A stretch of DNA of 64,000 nucleotides from Basidiobolus meristosporus CBS 931.73. Its lineage: Eukaryota; Basidiobolomycota; Basidiobolomycetes; Basidiobolales; Basidiobolaceae. The stretch is taken from NCBI GenBank assembly GCA_002104905.1, contig MCFE01000161.1:62001-126000 (forward strand), read 5' to 3'. The translations under genes and the position numbers were made by a program. The notes below the pieces were generated by a model, which worked only from the letters and a program-made list of their open reading frames with translations, was not told where the DNA came from and did not search any database. Of the stretch, positions 49,201 to 60,378 are shown piece by piece (the first letter of the stretch is position 1; each line of letters begins with the position of its first letter).

Positions 49201-52200
49201 CGCTCTACAGCATTACCACGCCATCTTCCACGATCTGATAACTCGGTTTCCTATCAGCGAGCTTGCAGAGGTCGCAGTTTCATTTGTCGATTCAGTCGTC
49301 AACTTCCGCAAAGGGAATCTTGCCCATCACCGATTGCGACTTATATACCAGCTGATTCACGGAGTATTATTTGACTGCCCAGAGTCACGCCACATACTTG
49401 TTAAGGCGGCAGTCGGGTGGATTGAAGAGTACTTGAAGCAACCTATGACTGATTATGTCGATTTAGAGCAATGGAGAGAAATGCTTCGATTGAGTTATCT
49501 AGTTGTGACTGAAATGCTGGAAAAGATCCATTCCACCCATTACAAAGGTCGAGGAGACGGGTATCTTACTTCCAACGAGATAGAGCTGGAAGACCCTGAC
49601 GTAGAGGTTATGTTGAATATCTTGCCACTTCTTTTAGAAGTTTATCACCGGCTTCGCCAAGTATCCATGCCTACTACCTTTGATCACACCAGAGCTGCTG
49701 CTTCCAAGCATAATTCTGGATTAAGCGGGGCTCTCTCTCCACCTTCTTCTCCCGACCTGCCGCCGACGGAGTTGTTTGACAGAGGCTCTAATATTCTGGG
49801 AGAAACGGCGTCCATGATCTTGACTCTTGTATCGCTGGCATCTACCAACCAACTGGAGCGCTTTTTTCGAACTTGTTTGGTTGACACTGGCTCTGAAAAA
49901 GGGCTTCAAGTCGTCGTGCTATTACTTGACATCCTTCATTCGACTCTATCGGAGAATGCGTTTCCGAAGCATTGGCTTAATATGACGGTACTGTCGCTGA
50001 GAATGACTTTTAAAGCGCTTGTTCCTTTGAGCACTGTCCTCAGGCAAAATCTTGAAACTGACGACCAGTTCTCGGAGCATATAGTTAACATCTGGGTTAA
50101 ATTTTATACAGTTTTGGCTTTTATCTTGGCCAGTAAACGGCTCAAGACTGAAGCCCTTAAGCCTCAGAAGCAGAGTGCCACAATCTATTTACTTCAGGAC
50201 GTCACTGCTCAAGGGCCCCATCTTCTTAGTGTTATGTGGCAGTGTCTTGAGACTTTCAAACCTCGGATCGACCCCGATCAATACCGACATATAATTCTTA
50301 CTCTGTTAGGGCCTATCTTGGATTTAAACCTCACTCTTCACGACGATCTGCGTCAACGTGCTCTGGACATACTCTACGCGATACTGCTGTCGGAATACGA
50401 GATCAAGAAGGATTTCAAGCATATGGAAGTTGAGTGCTTCGATCGCCTGGAGCATCTTGTTATGACCGAAACAAAAGGTGATTTGACTACGTACAATCTG
50501 TTCGTACAGGGCCTCACTTCCAAAATCGAGGAAGAAATATCCGAGGTGAGTTTGAACCTCGCACTTGTCAAACTAGTGGATTCCTTGGATAAGTTCTTGG
50601 AATTGCTGCTGAACGTGAGGGATCTCCCGAACGAAGCTCAGTATGAAGATGAAAGACTCATGGGCACAATGAAACTGCTCAAATTCATCAAGATCATGAA
50701 CCAGGACGAGATCTACATCAAGTACGTTCATCAATTGGTCGATATGCACATTCAGAGTCAGAATTTCACGGAGGCGGGAGTCACCCTAAAACTCCATGTT
50801 GATCTCTTGGACTGGACTTCGAAGAACCATTTGGAAGCCATGGCCAGCCTCGGCCTTCCTTCGCAAACCACATTTGAGCGAAAGGAGTTGTTGTTAACGA
50901 AAATTCTCAACTACTTCAATGAGGGACAAGCGTGGGAGCATGGCATAGATGTCTGCAAGGAGTTGACATATCAGTATGAACACGTCATATTCGACTATGG
51001 CAAACTAGCATCCATCCTGCGTACAAGAGCTCAGCTCTACGAAAACATATTACACAAGGAGCGATACTACAGTGAATATTTCAGAGTTGGGTTTTACGGA
51101 AAAGGATTTCCGATCAGTGTTCGAAATAAGCAGTACATCTATCGAGGTCTGGCTTGGGAGAAGATTAGCGCATTCTGTGATAGAATCCAGAACAAGCACC
51201 CCTCTGCTCAGCTGCTAAATTCCAATGGAGCACCCTCGGAGGCCATTCTCAACTCGAATGGGCAATATCTTCAAATAACCGCGGTTACCCCCGAGCCCAA
51301 TCTGCAGCTTTCTGTGTTCCAACAATCGAGCCTTGCCCCAGGGCCTATCCGTGAGTATTACGAGGCCAACGAAGTGAATACATTTAGCTTCTGCAGACCT
51401 GTCAAGAAATCCGCTACTGGTGAGATGGCATCACCCAGGAATAGCACTTTGCTAGGCAGCAAACTAAATGCCGGTGGTAACAAGCAAGTGACTGCACCAG
51501 GAGGTACTGACCAGGTCAACGAGTTTCTAATGCTATGGACAGAGAAGACCATTTTTGCCACCGAATCCAAATTCCCCTCGCTACTTCGCCGCGCAGAGGT
51601 TATTTCAATAGTCACGAAAGAACAATCCCCAGTAGAAAACGCTGTAGCGGCCATGGAGAGCAAAACCAAGGAGCTTTCGCATTTGGAGAAGAAGTATCAA
51701 CAATACGTTGGCACTGACACCTCCAAAGTAAACAGCAACCCCCTGGCAATGGCGTTGAATGGGGCCATTGACGCGGCTGTTAACGGTGGTGTTTCAATGT
51801 ACAAGCGGGCATTCTTGACCAGTGATTTTATCCAGCAAAACCCCGAAACGGAAGAGATGGTGGAAAAACTGGACCAACTTATAGACGAGCAGGTGAGACC
51901 CTTGGATTGGTGGATGTTCAACAACCGAGATCTTACATTTCCTTTTTCCTAGACATTGGTCATACAGAGTTGTCTTGAGATCCACAATCATATTGCGCCC
52001 TCAGAGATGAGGCCACTTCACGAAAATTTAGACACGTGTAAGTATCTCTGTAGACATTGCATACTGGAAATGTTTTGGTAACTTTGTGCGGTAGTGTTCC
52101 GGAAGAATTTCGCCAATGAATTGACAAGGATAACTGCCAAGAAACCCACGCTCGGTCTGTATCAGCCCCCGATCCCTGTGGATGCATCCAACTCGCAGAT

Positions 52201-52657
52201 GACTAGTCAAACCACCCCTCTCCCCAATACGTCATTGTCGAACCCACACAAACTCACAGGGAGCACTCAAAGCCTACAATTAGATAAGCGAGATAGCCAG
52301 CTCTCCGACCTGAGCGGCTTCGACCCTGCGCTAGCACTGTCTTCCCCAGCGTCTCAATCAGCTGAAAATACTAGCCCACCCACTCGTAGCTCTAACCCCT
52401 TCACTAATGCACTTAAACGCTTGTCTGGTGGCTCAACCACCACTTGTAGCAGTATGGATGGAATTGATATCGACTACCAAAGTCTAACAGCTACATGCTC
52501 TCCCTCCCTCGCCACCACCAGCTTCACCAACCCAGCAGACTTGCCCAATCTCGGGAAAAAAAGCAGATGGTCACTCAAAAAGTACCGAGCACTGCTGGAA
52601 CGCCATTTGGCCACAAGCAGTCCCACAACAACTACGACCGAAAGCACGCACTCTTAA
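46214..52657 (+). CDS. DOCK-family guanine nucleotide exchange factor (SH3, DHR-1, DHR-2)
   Basis: Three exons: 46214-51892 (a single 1,893-codon exon), 51953-52037, 52095-52657; total 2108 aa. The ATG at 46214 is the first in the frame. An SH3 domain is at the N terminus (LEVGDIVYAYEQLGGWFKGY, GIFPANHVQ). A DHR-1/C2 domain lies near residues 555-690 (HLTLCSGDFQQGRR, HSNNPRWDESIKIEV) and binds phosphoinositides in relatives. DHR-2, the Rac/Cdc42 exchange module, spans about 1450-1930 (WEHGIDVCKELTYQYE, YYSEYFRVGFYGKGFP, VSMYKRAF, MRPLHENLDTLFRKNF). The introns fall just before the DHR-2 end. An N-terminal SH3 marks the DOCK-A/B (DOCK180/yeast Dck1) subtype, which works with ELMO/Lmo1. The final ~190 residues are a Ser/Thr/Pro-rich tail. 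Likely role: Rac/Rho5 activation in polarity, oxidative stress or mitophagy, by family knowledge. Confidence 0.95.
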
Positions 52658-54495
52658 GACAAGCCGTGCTTACACACCGACCAATAGCCATTTATAATCC
52701 CATTTTCGACCATGATAATCGGTTCTAGGACCATCAACAACCTCTCTTCATGTAGCATTTACAGGCACCCGCCGGCCTAATCCGTTGTAATTTCACCCTA
52801 ATTCCCACTTTCGTAAAGCCTTCAACCTACCATTTGGACCGATTTTCTGCAACCCGATACCCACCTCTCACCCCTGCCCCATAGTTAGCCCGTATTTTGA
52901 AATCGATCCATGTTCACCTCTAGCAATGGCAATCAGACCCGTAAATTAATTTCTCTAAAACCAATCTGTGCGTCCGTTTGGTTCTCAGCCACCCCATTTC
53001 AGCATGAGCCGAGATCCATCGAATATACTGGGTACTTGCGAATAAACCAACGGTGCTCTTGAGTAACCCAACCAGGTAAACTGCATTTCAATCTGGCCTG
53101 GTGGGCCAATATGCATGTGGATCCTCCAAGATCCCAATTCCTTGAACCTCATTTGCGACGCTGTGATAAGGAAGTTGGATGATCTACTGACTTTCAGGGT
53201 CGAATTGGTGGTTCCTCATTTGTCTCGGTTGATTGGATCCCATTTTGAGACTACTCCGGCCTGAAACAAATGTTATAGGAAAATCCTTTCCACATGTCCT
53301 CTCGCTTGTTTCCGTGAGCCATCTGCACAACATGTGTTTCGTGCTCGGATTCTCGCCCTACTGGCGGTTGCCATGAATAGACGCTGAAGGATCCCCTTGA
53401 TGATCCCGATTTGTTTCTTCCGTCCGGTTTCATCACTGGCTGGGTATTGGTAAAGGGAATGGAGTGTCTGGCACATTGTTTCCGCTTACGTATTTCCATT
53501 GAGAAACAAGTTTGATTCAACACTCTAAGGAACCCCGAAATCGAGCGGCCTCGTAGCCCTATATAAAGGAGCACGGCCAAGGAGGTTTCAAGGCAACTGT
53601 GCTAATCTACCATTAAAAGCCTTGGATAGCATCCGCACCACGACGAACCTTCTTTTCCTTATTCGTTTCTGGCTCATTTAAATGGAAACCATCTACATCA
53701 CCTCCATGGTTGGCGAGAAACCCAGGTATATCCCTGAGATATACCCCACATCCCTTCTCCAGCAACCAAAGACCCCTCATCATCGGAAAAGTTGTCACTT
53801 TCCTGGCCCCGAACCCTTCCCAATAGATGCACTCCCCCGGTCCGTCGCACGCTCCGCGACCTGGCCTCGCATGAAGATGACCCAATCCCTGGAATCCATT
53901 ACTGAAGATCCGCAAGAATAGTGAAAACGTGACCACCGATTTTCTTGCCAATTCCCCTCCTCCAGTCACGTGAATTCACTCACATCGTGCTTAGAAATCA
54001 TCCATGCAACGTATCATTTCGGACCATCGCCAGACAAACCATGTTTTTAAGAGCCATATATATTTTGCTATTTGTGTGTGGAGGGGGAGGAAGGTAGGAG
54101 TTAGGGCCTCAGGGAACCGAGCCCCAACACTACCCCTATCGCTACTGTGCTAATGGCAAGTATGTGTTGTAGCCCCATGCACCGTCTCCCACCCCCCATA
54201 CATCTCCTTAACGGCCTTATGAAAAGCACCAGGAATCCATATATTACCATCATTGCTAGAAAATAAATAGAGATGTTCATCCAGGCGTATGTCGGCTGAG
54301 ATATGGCTTGTAAACTGACCACCCAGCCTCGTTGGGAACCAGTCGCCCAGCTCGGTTTCCTCCAACAACCATTGGACAGCTCATGACTGCCAGGCCCCCT
54401 CCTTCAAGAGATATACATGGTGTGTTTATTGAAATGTTGATCTTTGATATTAGTTGGATGTACAGGGATGGTATATAAGCGCGATTCTTCGGTCA
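52658..54495. other. intergenic stretch with one weak small ORF
   Basis: About 1.8 kb between converging genes. A TATATAAAG at 53560-53568 is followed by a 79-codon frame (53682-53921). Otherwise nothing recognised. Confidence 0.45.
53682..53921 (+). CDS. weak small ORF, possibly not a gene
   Basis: A 79-aa frame with a real ATG, starting METIYITSMVGEKPRY, rich in Pro and Ser, with no recognised domain, signal or TM helix. It is listed because a TATATAAAG lies 122 nt upstream (53560-53568) and the local base composition is raised. A frame of similar length runs on the opposite strand, so chance is a good alternative explanation. Confidence 0.18.
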   Translation: METIYITSMVGEKPRYIPEIYPTSLLQQPKTPHHRKSCHFPGPEPFPIDALPRSVARSATWPRMKMTQSLESITEDPQE

Positions 54496-56159
54496 TTATA
54501 GGATGCCACTATCTCTGAGTGCGTTCTGAAGTATCGTTTCTTTGACGGCTGCAAATACAATTCTGAAAGCCCCCGAGGTGAGTCAGTACTGGCTTCAATG
54601 ACAAGCTCGATTGTCTGGCCACTTACCTTATCTGCGTTGCGATTCCAGAGCAAAGGGGGCATGCGAGGGAAGAGGTTAGAGATGGGGGAGATGTATGGTT
54701 GTGGCGGGGGATGTGTACAAACCTTGGATGTGTCGGTTGCTTGTGTGAGACTAGTGAAGGTGAATGTTGGTTAACTCAGGGTAAACAGGTGGATAGCTCG
54801 GGATGGACTTACTGTGGATATATATTGAGCTTCGCTCGATTGGTCTGTGTGAATCTCCAGAGAATGTATTTGGCAGCTTTGGTGATATCAGGACCACCTA
54901 CAAAAGTCTCCGGGGTTAGCGCTCGTCAATGTGCGGGAAGTGCATGCCGAGGCCCATACCGGTATACTCTGGGAAATAGTTCTCAAGGGGTACTCGAGGA
55001 AGTTTCTCTCGGAATAGATCAATCTTGTTCAAAAAGAAAATGACCGACGTGCGCAAGAACCATCGGCTGTTCACCACCGACTCGAACAGGGTGATGCTCT
55101 CGATCATCCGGTTCTGTGAAGAACAATCAGTACGTCTCCGTGGTTGGGAGGTGGGGTTCCGCATGCGCGGTGTTACCTGCTCCGACTCCTCCAATAGAAC
55201 TTGGTCATATTCGCTCAGCGCCACGCAAAAAATAATGGAGGTGACAGCCTCAAAGCAATGGATCCATTTCTTCCTCTCGGACCGTTGCCCGCCAACGTCG
55301 AACATGCTACCAAGAAATCGGGTTACCTCAGTGAAATCAAACATCCGGTAAAGAGAACCTCCTACTGTATATTAAGCTGGCCCATGTTGAACCGGGTCTC
55401 GATGATGCCAGTGGTCTTCGTCCGTGCCCTCAGCGCATCTGCCTCGTTGGGGATGTAGTTGGGGGATCCGATCCGTCGAACGTGACTAAAAAAACTGGTT
55501 GCAATGGATGAGAACCCAGTGACGATCGCGCACGGGGCATTCGTGTGCTGTACTTACTACGTGGCGGAGTCCATCAGATAGAACTCGCTCTGCCGATCCA
55601 GTAAACTTGCGACCACCGGATCTTTCCACAACGAATCTATGGCTTCCACAAGGTCGGGCGTGAGCTTCAAGGCGTACGCCCCCTCGTAGCTCACGTCAAG
55701 TACCAGCCTAGCGTAATCCTACACCCACGATCAGTCACCCAACCTACACTACTCTGCCCTCAACACCAGCGTACCTTGTTTTTCGGCTCGAAAGGCTCCA
55801 GGTCGAACTTTCTCAACGCGGAGACGAGGCTCTGCGCGGAGTCCACTATATTCTTGAATATCGTCACTCGAAATAGGGACAGCTCTTCGGTGGTATATCC
55901 ATTCTGGTGGATGATTTTCATCTGCTTCACGATAGTGGACTTTCCCGATTCTCCGCTTCCTAGATGAGAAGAGTGGAGGTGAGGTGAGGTGAGGGTTGAT
56001 AGAGGGTCGGAGGTGTCGGGGCCATAGCACGTATTACCAACCTAATAGAAGGATTTTGCATTCCTTATTGATCCTTCGGTTGTCCACCTCTATCAGCCTG
56101 TCGATGGCTGTACTTCGTTCACGAGCCTCTCTTTCTTCTTGAGATAGACAAACCCCCAT
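54496..56159 (-). CDS. G-protein alpha subunit, fungal group III (Gpa2/GNA-3-like)
   Basis: Ten exons: 56159-56042, 55959-55775, 55718-55558, 55494-55366, 55306-55177, 55113-54960, 54897-54813, 54750-54723, 54631-54627, 54562-54496; 353 aa, the canonical length. It carries an MGVCLS N terminus (Gly2 myristoylation, Cys4 palmitoylation), P-loop GSGESGKST (residues 40-48), switch [10 protein letters not shown], switch [18 protein letters not shown], and HLTQATDTS in place of the usual TCATDT. The TQAT variant, the [20 protein letters not shown] end and the MGxC start point to group III, which activates adenylyl cyclase downstream of Gpr1-type receptors. Exon 9 is a 5-nt microexon (ATAAG) required to restore TDTS-KIR-IVF. 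For exon 4 the CCAG acceptor was preferred over a TTTTTAG nine bases later because it restores the length of the conserved YFFSHVRRI segment. The C-terminal Cys of pertussis-toxin-sensitive forms is Ser. Confidence 0.95.
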
Positions 56160-57056
56160 AGTTGAGGAAAAACAAGTGGGGTGAGGGAAGGGGGTGAGTT
56201 GCGATATCAAGAGATAGTTTTGATTGGTTGGGGTCAAGCGTGTAGCCTTCCGGGATACGATGAGCGAGGGAGGGTCGACAAGGTGTAGGGTATGTAGTGT
56301 GGTGGCGTGATTAAACTAACTAGTCAAGTTGCCATCAAGGCCTGAAAAATGGACGGGAATAAGGGTAGGTCAACTGACCCCGAAGAAAGGATAGTGAGAT
56401 GGACGTAGAGGTTGTAGGCTGGAGACCAATTCAAGGGTATCAGGTTGTTGAATGGAAAGCCAGAAGGTAGCGTACACTACTACTAATATTCCAAACGCCC
56501 TCGTGCCTTTTCCTTAGCTGTATTGGGGCACTCTGACACAGTGGATAGCTTTGTTAAGAAAAGAAACAAAACTCAGTGAATTGCCAAAGGAGTGGGTGAG
56601 CGGATGAAGAAGCTACAAAATGGGTGAGGCTTGGATGTTGAGCCAGGAATCAAGGAAAATCCCACCAGGAATTAGCATGGTTTACGAAGCTAAAACCATC
56701 GGATTTCCAAGGATCGATTGCCATACTTGTGCTCATTTCCAAATGATATATATCCTCTTTAGGCAGTGCCACTTCAACCGCCATCCATCATTCCTTAATC
56801 AAGCACGAAGGCCTCAATTAGTGTAACTTGTGCTGCCTGATGGCCATTATATTTGACCCACCCTCAACCAGATGTTCGTTGATTATTTGTTCAATAGTGA
56901 ATGGGATGGCTCCACTGGAACGTAGAATGGTATTCTAACCACCCCGATCGCATAGACCACTGGTTCATTTTGTATTTATTTATATCTTGATATTGGCCAA
57001 TTAAATGGCTGATGGATGAGTGAATGCACATGTTTTGGTAGAAAGAGTAGGAGCGC
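56160..57056. other. intergenic region upstream of G-alpha
   Basis: About 900 nt between the G-alpha start and the PheRS stop (both minus strand). No gene seen; it should hold the G-alpha promoter. Confidence 0.5.
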
Positions 57057-58535
57057 CTAACGCAAGGTGACATTCAATTGCGCAGCAACTCGGGAACGAA
57101 CTGTCTCTTGAATAGCGTTGATTTCCTCGTTGGTCACATTTCTAGCGATAAAAGCAGCGTCAGTTGGGCTCTAGAATGAATGGCTATTAAAGCGTTACCT
57201 GTCCATGGAGCGGTAGTTGATGCGGTAGCACAGGCTCTGCTTCTTGGTCTTCGGGTGAGTGAAATCGTCCACCTAGAGCAGCTAGCAGTGAGTTGCGAAT
57301 CCGGTTGTGGAGAACATCATCAAGCAACTTACCAGTTTGACGTCCTCGACCAAATCTTCGGCAATATCGCGGATCAACTCACAGAAGTCGTTTTCATGGA
57401 ATGCTTCGTTGACCCAGAAACTAATGTCCTTTGTACAGGACGGATGCTTCGAGAATGGCTTGAACTTCACAATCTCCTTGCTCTGGAATTGGCTCAAAAA
57501 GCGCTCATCCTGGCTCCAGAAGAGGCGGATATCCGGGATTCCGAAAAGCACCATGGCAAGTCGCTCCAATCCGAGCCCGAACGCCCATCCGATCTTGTCA
57601 CCTTGGCCGGCGTTGTTCAAGATTTCTTGTTTGATCACACCGCACCCATATACCTCTAGCCATTGACCCTTGTAGAAGATCTCCATCTCCCAACTTGGGC
57701 TAGTGAATGGGAAGTATGCGTCAATCCAACGAACCTGAAGGTCTTTTTCGTCGCTGAACAGTTTGCGCACCATGGAGTTCAGCGAGTGCTTCAAGTGAGC
57801 AATGGTGGCTAGCGCTGCCTCCTCCGAATGACAGGCTTGCAATGGATTTTCGGGAGTGATGACAGTGTCGTCCTGCGTGCTAATTCCGGCCACGTTATCC
57901 TCACCGAACAGCGCGGCCTGGGCCTTGATATCCGCGTGAATCTGCTCCACCGCATTGTTCATATCGAAGATTTGCGCGCCTTCCATCTGATGGAATACCG
58001 GATAATGACTGGCATCGATTTCGTCCCGACGATAAACATCGGCGGCTACCAGGAATTTGTCGCATCCGCTGCTCAAGATACTGGACTGGTGGGCAGAGGT
58101 GTGAGTACGGAGCATGGTGCTATTGTTGAGGTAGTATGTATCGGTCAATGCTCTGCCAGGATGTCCGGGTGGAATCAGTAAATCGTCGAAGTTCTGTTTA
58201 GTAGTCACAACTGGGCTAAAGGTATCGAACTTATCGAAACTAGGGTATTTGGAGTAAATAAGCGACTTTATGATCCCTATGGGGTGCTCTGGAATGTTGT
58301 GTAGGTTCCGGCCCACCTTGGATAAGATGGAGGGGGTCACATTGGTGGATTCGTCCGCGGGATATGTTTTCCCCTCAAGCTTAACTTGCTCCTTGGTCAC
58401 CTCAGGAGTCTCCAACAACGTGGAAGAGTATCTTCTGGATACGCCTAGGAGGCCTGTGGTTCTGCGTAGGGTCAAAAGGGTTGTTTGTTTCAATCCCCCG
58501 TAGGGGATACGACAAGCTTGATACATGAATGCCAT
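57057..58535 (-). CDS. MSF1: mitochondrial phenylalanyl-tRNA synthetase
   Basis: Three exons: 58535-57333, 57272-57199, 57141-57057; 453 aa. A monomeric class II synthetase that charges mitochondrial tRNA-Phe. An Arg/Thr/Ser-rich N terminus of about 40 residues is a mitochondrial presequence. Class II motifs are visible: motif 2 region (VYRRDEIDASHYPVFHQMEG), the aminoacylation-site segment (VRWIDAYFPFTSPSWEMEI), and motif 3 (GLGLERLAMVLFGIPDIRLF). The FDX-ACB anticodon-binding domain follows (FKPFSKHPSCTKDISFWV to the C terminus); its end lies in exons 2 and 3 (DDFTHPKTKKQSLCYRINYR, then VTNEEINAIQETVRS). Length matches FARS2/Msf1 and not the cytosolic alpha/beta subunits. It is followed by DPM1 on the same strand, 248 nt upstream. 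Confidence 0.97.
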
Positions 58536-58783
58536 GCTAGAATGCTTCGAAGAGACAAATTTTTTAGCCGGCTTGATAAATTGAATAAATCCAATGGAGC
58601 GAATTTTTTGTAGTCAAGCATGATCCGGAAACATATCGGGGCAATGGGATCTGTGCCGAATCAAATTGTTTAGTGTGGTGGGCGACTAATCTATTGTCAG
58701 CTCAGTTTAACCTTATGATTAAAAGCCGAGGATTTATTGACTGCATACATGTAAAGGCGGAAGCCAGGTACACCCAAGCTGAT

Positions 58784-59602
58784 TTAACTGAAAATAAACG
58801 ATACGATGTAGAAGAAGATGATGATGGCGAGGAGGACTGCCGCTACGCTGAGGATAGGATGTTTGTACAGGTAGAGCTCTTGCAACTGCTTCAAGTAGTT
58901 AATAATGACCTTTCCAGAAAGTTTACTCTCGCCAACAGTACGAACGCCAAACATGATAGGAACCTCGGCGTGTTTGCGGATCTCTGACTTGACATAAAGC
59001 TCCAAACAGATCTTGAATCCGATGGAATTAACGTTACGAGCACGACGGTAGGCTTCGCGGCGAATGGAGAAGAACCCGGTCATAGGATCCGACAGAGGGG
59101 TCAAAGGACGTGCCATGAGACGAGCACCCTTAGAGACGACTTGACGGTAAAGTGGCCAGTTTTCATCGACAACGAATTCGTCGGCAGCATAACGGGTGCC
59201 AATAGCAAACTCAGCCCCGCTCTTAGCGGCATCAATAGCCTGCAACATCTCTGGAACCTTCTCAGGAGGATGTTGAAGATCGGCATCCATACATAGGAGA
59301 AGTTCACCCTGGGCTTCATTGAAACCTCTCAAAACCGCACTGGAGAGGCCACGTTCAGTGGTTCTAACGATAACGCGAACTGGGTATCCTTCGCTGGCAA
59401 GCTTGTTCACAAGTTCTTCGGTTCCATCTCGAGAGTTATCATCCACAATAATAATCTCGGTGGTATTTTCCATCTGGTTTTCCTGCAGGGCAGCATACAC
59501 TCGCTTGGTAAGCTGTTCGATGTTGCCAACTTCACGGAATGTTGGGACTACAACGGAGGCCTCGGTGGGGCCAGTGGCGGACTTCTTACTGCGTTCGGTC
59601 AT
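58784..59602 (-). CDS. DPM1: dolichol-phosphate mannosyltransferase (DPM1), membrane-anchored type
   Basis: 272 aa, single exon. It makes dolichol-phosphate mannose from GDP-mannose at the ER membrane, the donor for N-glycan, O-mannose and GPI assembly. A GT2 fold starts at ASVVVPTFREVGNIEQL, with VDDNSRDGT, LCMDADLQHPPE (DAD metal site), GTRYAADEF, DPMTGFFSIRR and a typical RKHAEVPIMFGVRTVGESKL end. Unlike human DPM1, a hydrophobic C-terminal helix (ILSVAAVLLAIIIFFYIVSF) anchors the enzyme, as in Saccharomyces cerevisiae Dpm1, so DPM2/DPM3 partners may not be needed. The catalytic domain also runs slightly longer than the minimal animal type. No intron is needed, in contrast to most neighbours. 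Confidence 0.97.
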   Translation of the reverse strand: MTERSKKSATGPTEASVVVPTFREVGNIEQLTKRVYAALQENQMENTTEIIIVDDNSRDGTEELVNKLASEGYPVRVIVRTTERGLSSAVLRGFNEAQGELLLCMDADLQHPPEKVPEMLQAIDAAKSGAEFAIGTRYAADEFVVDENWPLYRQVVSKGARLMARPLTPLSDPMTGFFSIRREAYRRARNVNSIGFKICLELYVKSEIRKHAEVPIMFGVRTVGESKLSGKVIINYLKQLQELYLYKHPILSVAAVLLAIIIFFYIVSFIFS

Positions 59603-60251
59603 GGTTTTTTAGTATCAACTTACCAAGCTGTGAAGTGAGCTTGCGTTATTCACCTAATCACAGTGAGAAATTGACCAGCAGTATCTGACTCGGGGTCTGG
59701 ATTGACCAAAACAAATAAGTCTCCATTTAGGTCAGATTTGGAGTGGGAATTTACAAACATTACAATCCAATAAGCATATAAACCAACGTATCATATGTAC
59801 AAGCACACGCTCCCCCACGTAGTCGAATAGGTTGTAACAGGGGGAGAGTCAGGTACGCTCGTATTGAAATTATTGTCACGCATCATTTTCACTCGTTCTG
59901 CGTTGGATTTCGGCCTTGAAACCCATAGCCGTCAAATGCGGATTTCAACCAAAAGCCTAGTTACCCCATTAGTGCTTTAACGAACAGTGGGACTTTGAGA
60001 AAAATCAACGTCACAAAATAATTCATGATCTAGACGGCGTCATTGGCTGGAATAGTGCCATGCATTAAGGATGGTTGATCATTCGAGAGTAATGACGTGT
60101 TGTTGAACAGCAATTAACAATGACATTCCCTCATTCCTGACTTAATCACTGATAATGGTAGACGGAAGATGTATATGTATATATATATATATATGGCGAC
60201 AGTTTCTTTCTCCATTGATGACGCTTCTGGTAAATGTGTCGAGATGGACAA
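59603..60251. other. intergenic stretch with AT repeat
   Basis: About 650 nt. It contains a (TA)n run at 60171-60194 and ends at an interstitial telomeric repeat. No gene. Confidence 0.5.
60171..60194. repeat. (TA)n microsatellite
   Basis: Alternating TA over about 24 nt, some 60 nt left of the telomere-like repeat. Confidence 0.85.
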
Positions 60252-60276
60252 TAACCCTAACCCTAACCCTACCCTA
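60252..60276. repeat. interstitial telomere-type repeat
   Basis: Three CCCTAA units plus a partial CCCTA unit (TTAGGG on the other strand), the fungal/vertebrate telomere unit. It lies about 100 nt upstream of the ThrE-family pseudogene. It may be a scar of telomere capture or repair, or a telo-box-type promoter element bound by Tbf1/Rap1-like factors. Confidence 0.8.
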
Positions 60277-60378
60277 CATTTTGGAGAAACCCGCCGCCCA
60301 CTGGCATTAAATAGATAGTAGATGGCTCAGTTGGAAGTTAGTTTTACTTAAATAGACAATGGAAGAGCAGGTCGACTA

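Noticed and set aside
53613-53969. 118-codon minus-strand frame
   Set aside because: No domain, no ATG context or splice link, and it overlaps another frame of similar length; it looks like a composition effect of locally higher GC.
55485-55494. TTTTTTTAG as acceptor of G-alpha exon 4
   Set aside because: It loses three conserved residues (FFS); the CCAG nine bases upstream restores the family length.
60252-60276. Telomere-like repeat as a true chromosome end
   Set aside because: Only about four units, with intact genes (DPM1, cyanase) on both sides.
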